A DNA stretch of 64,000 bases from Thalassia testudinum (lineage: Eukaryota > Streptophyta > Magnoliopsida > Alismatales > Hydrocharitaceae). Positions 55,318-64,000 of this stretch are shown one piece after another; within the stretch, counting starts at the first letter, position 1, and the number at the start of each line of letters is the position of its first letter. The stretch is from positions 40,127,001 to 40,191,000 of the forward strand of contig JAZHRO010000003.1 in assembly GCA_037157565.1 (NCBI GenBank). The letters run 5' to 3'. A model generated the notes under the pieces. That model made no database searches. It saw only the letters and a program-made list of their open reading frames with translations, and was not told the DNA's origin. Position numbers and translations under genes: made by a program.

Positions 55318-57482
55318 TGTTGGAGATCCTAGAGTGCATTTTGATTGGAAAAGTGCCGTAGTACAGTGCGGAATATGATCAAACAAAAACATTTGTAAAA
55401 GGATAATGAGACTTTGAGTCCTGATCGTTTGTCTCTAGGAGGAGTTAATGCAAATCTGAAATCAAACTTTTTCGCTCTACTTGCTTAAAATCGCATGGTG
55501 GTTTATGGTTATTACGTATTTAAGCACGGCATGCATAGTTGAAAGAATATTAGGAACTAAAAGCAGGCAACTTTAATCACACAAAATATATTGCAATCAA
55601 AAAGCTCATGGTGATTCTCAACACACAAATATATATAAAAAATATTTCCTTCATTCATTCAGCAGGGAGTTTGCAACATGGAATTAGAGGAAAGCTTATA
55701 GAGGAAAGCTTCAAAACATAAATCTAGCTAACAAAAAATTATCGCATAAATGAATCTATGGGGGGATTTTGTATGCATCATTGGGGGAGAATAAAGAGCT
55801 ACACTACTAAGCAGTAATGAAAGCATGTAAACTATGAAGAACTAAGCTAATTTAGCAAAAATAAAGGCATTCGGATGTGGTTTCCAATGGCCTTTGAGTG
55901 GTTGAGAGGAGAATGAGGGGTGGCCAATGGTGCTTAGGTCGACCCTTGGAGAGAGGTTCAAGAGGTGATCTAGCATCCTGGCAAGGAGATGGTGGTGGCC
56001 ATGGTGAGCAACTCATGGAGGTGGAGTGGAAGTGAATGTAGCTAACCTAAATGGAAGTGAATAATGAAAAAAGATGGATGGGTGCAAATGGCCACCCTTT
56101 AGGTCTTTTTATAGACCTAAGGGAAGCTCTCTAGAGAATTATGGAATTCTTTAGAGAGTCTTGTGGTGGGTGCTCGTGGGAGAGTGAGAGAGAGAGGGTG
56201 GATGGTGGTTTTTAGATCCACCAAATGTTGATCTAGAAATTGAATGGTTGTTGGTTGCTAATTTTAGCAACTAAGGCAACAGCACATGGTAGAGAGTTCT
56301 AGAGAACTCTAGGCTAGATATTTTCATGTGTATAGTGTGTGTGAGTGTGTGTAGGTCAAAACTTAGGTGGCTAGGTTGATTAGGTTAGGTTCTAGTGGGT
56401 TCAAGTCAAGGTAGGCCTCGAATCTGGGTTGTAAACCCTAATTCACTAACGTTAAGTGTAATTAAACTTAATACAAGTTTAATTGGGTGTGTGCAAACAT
56501 AATTGAGAGTAAAATAACACAATTAAGTTAGGTTTAGGTCAATTGGACTCTCACTGAATCCAATTGGATAGTGTGTGCTGAGATAATGGCTCAATTGGAC
56601 TCAATGAGTCTAATTGAATAGGTTGATGGAATTGACTAAGATGAAAGTCAATTAGGTTTAGTGAGGACCTAATTAGGTCCTTAGGGAGATCTAAAAGGTG
56701 ATGTACTAGGTTTAGGGCAACTTAATTTAGGTTCCTATAGGGTTGGGATTGGGTTTAGGGAGTTAGAGATCCAAGATCAAGGCTTAAATCTCAAAACAGG
56801 AACTGGAGAACAGTTCCAGATGTCCAAAAATGGAATCAGACATCTTATACTAAAAAATTTGATGTCCGGACTTGTTGTCTGGATGTCCAATTACAGTTAG
56901 GAAGAATTCAAGGTTCTGTCTTGGGTATTCTGCAGAAATTGGATGCCTGACCAAGTGTCTGGACATCCAATAACACTGCAGAAGGGGGTTTAAGGTGTGC
57001 GGGAGTTGGCTACGGGTTCTGTACGTCGTATAATTCACCTGGATGCCTAGATAAAGGTTCGAATTAGGGTTTTAGGGTTTCCTAGTGTGCGGTGACCTAA
57101 TTAAGGGTGGCTAAGGCTTGGGGAAGTCTCTAAGCTATCCTAGGGCTAGGATGGACCTAAGTTCTTCACATTTTACTGCATTATTCCTACTTAATAGAGT
57201 ACATACCTTAACTCCCTTACATTATTATGTACTACATCTAATCTAGGTCTTCTGCTCCAGCTCTGCTGCAATGCCCATTATTCCTGATCCAGCTTCAGAT
57301 CCAGCTTATTACCTGTAATTAACATAATGCACCAAATCAGCACATTATAGCATTATTTTATACATAGCTAAAAGAAAGCAATAAAGATGTATATAATGCT
57401 TGTGCGTGCATGAATTACCCTAACTTATGCTGAGTCCTAGCCTAATTTTTGTCAATTAAGACCTATGATTACTGTGCAATCA
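55318..57482 (-). repeat. 3' LTR of element F (2165 bp)
   Basis: On the minus strand it begins TGATTGCACAG after the PPT and ends GGATCTCCAACA. The TATA box lies inside an inverted repeat (56095-56123). Other features: AGAGTTCT/AGAACTCT (56293-56310) and a cluster of GGATGTCCA/AGACATC motifs (56816-56975). Confidence 0.88.
56095..56123 (-). promoter_or_regulatory. TATA box within an inverted repeat, 3' LTR F
   Basis: Arms CCCTTAGGTCT and AGACCTAAAGGG (sense) flank ATAAAA. The 5' LTR copy at 63465-63492 has perfect 11-base arms. Confidence 0.6.
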
Positions 57483-57517
57483 TACCCTCATGCCTAAATC
57501 TTACTAGTCTGTAGTAA
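57483..57517 (-). other. Terminal hairpin and polypurine tract of element F
   Basis: Sense TTACTA-CAGAC-TAGTAA (57517-57501), then GATTTAGGCATGAGGGTA ending at the LTR. Compared with B and G (TTGCTA ... TAGCAA), one G-C pair is replaced by A-T on both arms. Confidence 0.75.
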
Positions 57518-59472
57518 ATGGAAGGCTAAATTATTCGCAGCAAGGGTCCCTAAGGGATTGATTATTTTATCAAGTGTATGCATAGAGATTTTTCTCCTTT
57601 TTGTTTTCATCCTATGCTCTAGAAATCCAGACATTCGTGAAAGTTAGCTATGTAGCTTTTGCAACGGATTTGACTGAAAAACTAATTCACCTCTAAAGCC
57701 TATACTTGACCCCTAGTAAAAATTCGAGTAGGATAGGCAGACTTCTTCCCTTGGGGTATTTAAGATATTCTATGAATTTCACCTTGACTTTAAGCTTAGG
57801 TAGAGGATGTCTGAGGGATATGGGTGTTTATTTGGTGGCTCACTCACACTTGGTGCTGCATAGTGATTAGTATTGCAGAATTTAGATTGCCAGATTATTA
57901 CGTAACTCAACTTAGAGAAAGACGAGAGAAACTATGCTCTCTTCTGGTTCCTTTGTATTCATTCTCTTTCTCTTTATCTATTTCTTTTCTTTTCTTTCTT
58001 TTTCTTAGAGCTCAAAATCTCACTAGATTCACATATATGACCTATATTTGGTTGTCTCACTTGGCATTAACACTTTAATTGAGTTCCCATAACTCTAACA
58101 CTAAGTCAGAATTCCTCAACCAGTGTTCGGGTGGTCAGAAACACAGAAAAATAGGTTAAGGCCATATTTGGTGGATCTCAAATTTATTTGGTGGTATTGC
58201 CTCACTCCAAATGAAATAAACACAATATTCACTCTTTTTTTTTCTTTGCTTTTTCTTCTTTTTCTATTTTTTTCAATTTTTCTTTCTTTTCATCATTTTT
58301 TTATTTTTTTTCTCTTCTTTCTTTTTTTTTCAACATAACACAACTAGCACACATCCATGAACTTTGTTGAGGTGTCATTATTAGGGATTAGTGGTACTCA
58401 AGAGATATTGGGTGGCTTATTTGATGGAAGTGCCTACTCACGGCACCGAGAGAAATGGATTGGAGGGTATATTTCTGACCTTAGCATCAATACCCTCCTT
58501 CAATCGAGGATTCTGTAAAGAATGGTCGTAACCATCCACCTTAGCCCTAGTTTTATGAAAACTCACTCTCCCCATATTTGCCTTATTTGGTGGCTCTCAA
58601 AATTTCATGCAAAAATGTTTATGCAAGATCCGAGAGTGAAAACTATGCCTAATCTATGAGTATCATTACCTAATTATCTAGGATTCCAGATTCCTTGCAC
58701 TAATCTTAGAGCACCAATACACTCTACACTCATCTCACACTATTTGGTGGATTTATGGAGGGAAATCTGCCTGACTCCCAAAACACCGCCCATGGGTTTA
58801 GGAAAAGAAGTACTACTTCTTCTCGATAGACTAATGACATTTATCAGCCTTCACCGTGAATCCATTGCAAATTCTACGTGTGTTTGAAAAGTTGTACTAG
58901 ATTCCAGATTACAGGAATCAACAAGAGGATAAAATCCATAATGCATTCTCTTAATAAAATAAACTTATTCATGAATGCAATATGTATATATCCTATAAAC
59001 AAGTAACCTCGTATAATTTGTACTTCGTGAAATTCCCATATCGGGTTACATTCAGCTTGACCCTAAATTTAGAAAAAGAGGTGAGTGGGTAAGTCGAAAA
59101 TGGCTGTTGAGGATGATTTCTTGCTCCAATGCGAGCATTGGAGGTGGAGTCAGTTGTTCTTTTATTTAGGGTCCTAAAGTATGTTTTACATGTAGCTATA
59201 AGGTTTTCCTAAATGTTGGCATAAAAAATTTTCAGTTTTGACTGTATCTTCCGCCCCATGCCTAAGTTCTTGCATGTCCTCATGCATGAATATAGAAGAA
59301 AATAAATATAGTAGGGAGTAATTGTGTAGAAATCACCTGGAATTGCTCCTGAACTTTAACGCTTAGCACCGGCCAACCTGACAATATGCAATATGCAAGA
59401 GAAATATGCTTAAAAGAAAAATATGCTAAGTATAAAGTAAGTATGTATAAGGTGATGGATGAATGTGGGGTA
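57518..59472 (-). other. 3' non-coding region of element F
   Basis: No gene. Contains T-rich runs (57955-58010 and 58231-58332), the segment shared with element E (58365-58600) and the internal module (59251-59288: GCATG-AGGA-CATGC, then TTAGGCATGGGGCGG). Confidence 0.65.
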
Positions 59473-61156
59473 GATGTTGAGTTTAATGCCTCTAGCTGGG
59501 CGAAAACTCAATCAGATGTATCAGTTCTAGCATAGGAGCTGATCAAGATTAAGAGAAAGATGTGCTCGTATCCTCCTAGAATCAGTGGTCCGAAGATGCA
59601 AACCAGCTGATTGTGCACCCCTACTCCAAAAAGTCTAGCTATAAGAAAGTGTGTAGTGGTGGAGAATAGAGGGTAATTAGAGGGGGGATCATGATGTTGA
59701 TTCAGCGATTTATCATGTCCCATAATCCAGCAGGAAGTTACTGAGGGAGTAGATCAACATGTATCTCAGAACAAGAATCTGAGTCATAGGGATCCTCATA
59801 GCGGTACTTGACATCAAAGATCATGCCCTCTCCAGGCACTGGGTCATAAGGGGGTATCCATGAAAGTAGAAGATCTATGGGGAGGTCACTGAAATCCTCG
59901 TCAGAAATTACTTTGTCCTTATCAATACTCATCTCCGATTCATCAGACGCTGACACTTCAGGCTTGGGGTCGAGCCATTGACTAGGATGATAGGTGCGTC
60001 CTCAGCTCATTTTGCTCAAAGCTTCACCCTCACATGCATTGGGTTCCTCAGTAATTCCTACCTCAAGTAGCATATTTATTTCTTCGCTAAAGTCATCCAT
60101 AGCTACTTCTGGTCTTCAGATGTTAGCATCAAGGATAGAAAGTGTCATCTCAGAATCTCTATCATCCGAATTAGGTATGTAGGTGAATGAGGAAGAGTGC
60201 AAATCAGAAGATGTTGGCTCTAGCATAGGTTCACCTAGAATGGGAAGTGGCCTAGATTGATTAGTAGTGTCACATGTAATGTTTGTCTCAAGATCCATAT
60301 CCTCAACTAGATCTACTTCCCTTATCTTGATTTGGTTATCTAACCGAAAAGGTATCTCCCAGGATCTAGGATAATCCGATTGTGGCTCAGTCCTGGAGAT
60401 ATCAGTCCTTTCCTCCTCAGTTTCCTGAATGGAGTTGTCAAACGAATCCATTCGGCATACTTCCTGATTCTGTCTCGTATCCAAGCTAGGTTCTTCTTCC
60501 CCTGGATTATCTTCTGGCATCTACTCTCGAGAATCTTCTGTGTGTCCTTCCGACGTAGTCGTTTCAGATTCTTCAAGGTCTTCAAGGTTGTTCTCAACTA
60601 GATATCTCAAAAGCAGCAGTTCTTGAGTTTCCTAATTTTGTCCAACTAGCCTTGTTATCTCTATTGTTCCCTGAAGGAGCTCCATCACAGCTTGTTGATG
60701 CGGAATCCAACTTTGTCTTTGGTTCAGCTCAGTGATAGCTTGAATTTCTTGTAGATATGGTGCGGCCTTTTCCTTAGCACTTACTATAGCTCTCTGTATT
60801 CTGTAATGCGGTCGCATATGCACCGGTAGCTCTTCAGGGGTTCCAGGGGGTGAATCAGGTCTACCCATATTCCATGGGTGAGAAGCAGGAGTATGAAATC
60901 CATATCCTGGGTTGTAAGATGCTGTCCTTTAAGGGACCGACTAGCATGGGTCATAATATCCAGGGTTAGGATATGGGTTAACCATTTCGGTAACCTGAGG
61001 AGAAGGATCAGGCCAAATGAAAAGTTATCTTTTGCACCTTGGGTTCTGATCCAAAGGTTGAGTTGATTCAGTGACCCGGGCTCTCAGATAAGCTCATGAG
61101 TCTAGCTCTTCTAGATCCTAATTAGGTCCAAATCCAGGGTTAGCCATTGCAGTTAA
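59473..61156 (-). pseudogene. Broken ORF of element F, related to the ORF of element G
   Basis: The probable start is an ATG near 61147 (MANPGFGPN) with an early stop. Readable blocks: 60632-60868 (HYRIQRAIVSAKEKAAPYLQ, then a QAVMELLQ helix), 60116-60520 (acidic, SWEIPFRLDNQIKIREVDL), 59738-59956 (acidic, DLLLSWIPPYDPVPGEGMIF) and, after a frameshift near 59725, 59508-59723 with RLFGVGVHNQLVCIFGPL. The last motif matches residues 521-538 of the G protein; the overall plan (N-terminal helix, acidic middle, then this motif) is the same. No known domain was recognised. Confidence 0.6.
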
Positions 61157-62676
61157 GTAGATAGAAGAAGTGGGGGGAGAAGATGGTCCTGGTGAGGTGA
61201 CTCGCCTCCTTGGGAGTGGCTCCCAAGGTCCAACAAGTTGAGGTCTATGTGACCTCCTTCCTTGCATACACCACCAAACCCTTGGGTTGGTGTAGCCAAG
61301 CCAGACAAGGCTAAGGGCCTGTCAATTAGATGGTCCTTATGAATTAGATGACCAGATTTTTCGTTTTAAGTTCTAATTCCTAAAGAAAAATTTGTCGTAC
61401 AACTGACCAAAAGTGAATCCCGCCTCTTGGCTAACCCAACTAAGAGGTTGAAAGCACCCAGTAGTACGACAACGAATTCGAGTTTATTTTGTGTTTTAGA
61501 CTTGATTTTTAGCCTATTTTTCTTTAGTTGCGGCTTTTTTGGTGAGCGGCCCACAACATGACGAAGCTCACCGGCTAAGCACTAGACTTGGTTAAGTCTA
61601 GGTTAGCCCAAATGTGGTCTCTAAATTGTGACCCTAAAGGTGTAACCTAGGGTTCATGCAATTCTAGGGTTTTGTTCTTTTGTTTTTTCTTCTTTAGCAG
61701 ACAAGAAAAAATACAACTAGTTCTCTGACAAAAATTGGAATCCAATTAATTTGAAATTTGATGACCAGATTCCTTTTTCAATTATTTTTTTAGAGAATAT
61801 CTTTTATAATTTCTACTATTTCAATCGAATTTTTAGAGATTTTTGAATGTCAAAGTGTCAGATATGGAATTTTGAACCCTGGTCGATTTTTCACTTTGAA
61901 ATAGTACAAGCTAACTTTCAAAAATTCAAGAAAAATATGGAAAATAAGGCCAACGAGATCAACTTTCAAACCCTGCCATGTTTAGTCAAAACAAATTTGC
62001 AAATTTTTCGAAATTGCTTTTTGAAATTTGAAAAATCATGAATCTGGGTCAGTCTGACCCCTTGCATTTCATAATTTTTTAAAAATTCTATACTTGGAAT
62101 TCTTTCAAAAGAATAGTGTCGTTTGAAAGATGGCTTGAAAATGAAAGTCTAGCCCGAATTTCAGATTTTTTTGTTAAAAAGTTTTTCGGCAATCGAATTT
62201 TCAAAACAGACCTTGAACCCTGGCCGAAAATCAGAGAATGGTGGAGAAGCTTTTAAAGAGCGTTTGAGTTTGAAATCCAAACTTTCCACCAAAATTTTTT
62301 TTTTCAAAAACTTTTTGCGATTTGTTTTTTCAAATAGTATTTTTTTTCTCAAAGGATTTTCAAAAATATATATTTTTTTTTTGCTCTTTCAAACTAACCT
62401 AGGATTCAAAAAAAAGCCTAATCTAACTACTTAGATTTTTTTATTTTTTTTCTTTTTTCACGAAAATAAATAGCCTTTTTTTTCCAAATAAATCTATCCT
62501 AAGGTTTAGAAAGGAAAATCCTAATCTAAGATGAGATGTGCACCTAATTTTTGTTTTAATCTACGCTCATTGTGTGCGCAGATTCCCATTGTTCTTATTT
62601 TCCTGCACATCACAAGACAAGTAGAGGAAAATTTGTTAGTGATAGCACAAAAGATCAAAATAAAAAATGGCATTGC
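61157..62676 (-). other. Leader of element F between PBS and ORF
   Basis: Non-coding, with T/A-rich low complexity at 61700-62500. An acceptor-like GATGTGCAG|GAAA ends at 62603, about 75 bases from the PBS. The short ORFs here lie in low-complexity sequence and are not credible genes. Confidence 0.55.
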
Positions 62677-62695
62677 CTCCCCGGCAACGGTGCCA
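62677..62695 (-). other. Primer-binding site of element F (tRNA-Asp type)
   Basis: Minus strand TGGCACCGTTGCCGGGGAG, three bases from the LTR, with one G-to-A change relative to element G. Confidence 0.9.
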
Positions 62696-62698
62696 TTT

Positions 62699-64000
62699 TG
62701 CTGGGGATCATAGAGTGCATTTTGATAGGAAAAGAGTCATAGTATAGTACGCAATATGATCAAACAAAAATATTTATAAAAAGATAATGAGACTTTGAGT
62801 CTGATTCGTTCATCTCTGGGAAGCGTTTATGCAAATCTGAAATTGATCTTTTATGCTCTACTTGCTTAAAATCTCATGGTGGTTTATGTTTATTAAGTAT
62901 TTAAGCACGACATGCTTAATTGAAAGAATATTAGGAATTAAAAGCGGGCAACTTTAATCACACAAAATATATTGCAATCAATAACCTTATGGTGATTCTC
63001 AACAAAGAGATTTATATAAATAAAATATTTCTTTCATTCATTCAGGAGGGTGTTTGCAATATGGAATTAGAGGAAAGCTTGAAAACATAAATCTAGCTAA
63101 CAGAAAATGATCGCATACATGAATCTATGCGGGGATTTTGCATGCATCATTGAGGGAGAATAAAGAACTACACTACTAAGCAGTAATAAAAGCACGTAAA
63201 CTATGTAGAACTAAGCTAATCTAGCAGAAATAAGAGCATTTGGAGGTGGCCTTCGATGGCCTTTGAGTGGTTGAGACGATAATGAGGGGCAGCCAATGGT
63301 GCTTAGGCCAGTCCTTGGAGAGAGGTTCGAGAGGTGATCCAACATCCTGGAGTGGAGATGGTGGTGGCCATGGTGAGCAACTCATGGAGGTGGAGTGGAA
63401 GTTAATGTATCTAACCTAAATGAAAGTGAATAATGCTAAGAGATGGATGGGTGCAAATGGCCACCCCTTAGGTCTTTTTATAGACCTAAGGGAAGCTCTC
63501 TAGAGAATTTTGGAATTCTATAAAGAGGCCTATGGTGGGAGCTCATGGGAGAGTGAGAGAGAGAGGGTGGATGGTGGTTTTTAGATCCACCAAATGTGGA
63601 TCCAAAAATTTAATGGCTGTTGGTTGCTAATATTAGCAACCAAGGCAACAACACATGGTAGAGAGTTCTAGAGAACTCTTGGCTAGATATTTTCGTGTTG
63701 ATGGTGTGTGTCAGTGTGTGCGGGTTTGTGTGGGTCAAAACTTAGGTGGCTAGGTTGATTAGGTTAGGTTCTATTGGGTTCAGGTCAAGGTAGGTCTCAA
63801 ATTAGGGTTGTAAACCCAAATTCACTAAGGTAAAGTGCAATTAAACACAATACAAGTTTAATTGGGTGTGTCAAAAATTAATTGAGAGTAAAATAACTAA
63901 ATTAAGTTGGGTCTAGGTCAATTGGACTCTCACTGAGTCCACTTGGATAGTGTGTATTGAGATCAGGGTCAATTGGACTCAATGAGTCCAATTGAATAGG
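62699..64000 (-). repeat. 5' LTR of element F, truncated by window end
   Basis: Begins (plus) TGCTGGGGATCATAG and matches 55318 onward throughout, including the TATA inverted repeat (63465-63492). By comparison about 0.85 kb remains beyond the window. Confidence 0.9.

Larger units (their letters stand above)
55318..64000 (-). mobile_element. Element F: non-autonomous LTR retrotransposon, right end outside window
   Basis: 3' LTR 55318-57482, interior 57483-62698, 5' LTR from 62699 on, with PPT and PBS beside them in minus orientation. No protease, RT or integrase is present; the interior carries only a broken ORF related to that of element G. The LTRs differ visibly, by several percent to about ten percent by eye, so F is much older than G. 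It is inserted in the protease of element E; the target duplication (TGGCT, 55313-55317) should recur past the window end. The 3' non-coding part resembles that of E. Confidence 0.88.

Noticed and set aside
1..64000. Envelope-like gene, as reported for some Athila elements
   Set aside because: No ORF with signal peptide and transmembrane features was found between integrase and the 3' LTR in B or E, or in the visible parts of A and C.

Overview
This is plant nuclear repeat DNA. It is a nested stack of LTR retrotransposons with no convincing host gene. Most elements are Ty3/gypsy of the Athila/Tat type. The evidence is tRNA-Asp primer-binding sites (sense TGGCGCCGTTGCCGGGGA or close variants), gag proteins carrying the NPFSxTYNPGW signature, proteases with DLGAS at the active site, FMDD/FVDD reverse transcriptases, RNase H and integrase. 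All seven recognisable gypsy LTRs begin TGAT and end CA. The species cannot be named from the sequence; a repeat-rich flowering plant is the most I can say.

Layout, left to right. Element A (minus; starts left of the window, ends 10164) is a decayed autonomous Athila-like element. It sits in the gag of element I (minus). What remains of I is 10165-12867 and 35039-36079 (gag start, leader, PBS, 5' LTR). The 5' LTR of I is split by element B (plus, 12868-35038, target duplication AGTCT on both sides), a nearly complete autonomous element with gag, protease, RT, RNase H and integrase. The 3' LTR of B is split by element G (minus, 25947-33699, target duplication ATATC on both sides), a young non-autonomous element. 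Its two 1767-base LTRs differ at about eight sites by eye, and it carries one 609-codon ORF with no polymerase. After an unassigned stretch (36080-36960) comes element C (plus, about 36960-43860), a decayed relative of A. Next is a probable Ty1/copia (SIRE-like) 3' end and LTR (about 44270-45732). Then come the 3' LTR and start of element D (minus, 45733-48078), the 3' half of autonomous element E (minus, 48079-55317), and non-autonomous element F (minus, 55318 to beyond the window end) inserted in the protease of E.

Working logic. A, B, C and E encode the enzymes, although every copy here is broken. G and F encode only an unfamiliar protein, so they would need enzymes from elsewhere. Shared non-coding sequence suggests I-type elements served G and E-type elements served F. 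The most interesting signals are non-coding. (1) Each element with enough sequence has two polypurine tracts 1.0-1.8 kb apart, each preceded by a small hairpin with a GGA loop whose stem shows compensatory changes between elements. (2) A splice-acceptor-like site lies 75-100 bases after the PBS in all five elements whose 5' end is visible. (3) A tRNA-like module with A and B boxes lies in the U3 of three LTR families. (4) The ORFs of G and F share a C-terminal motif. All comparisons were made by eye; alignment and folding programs would be decisive.
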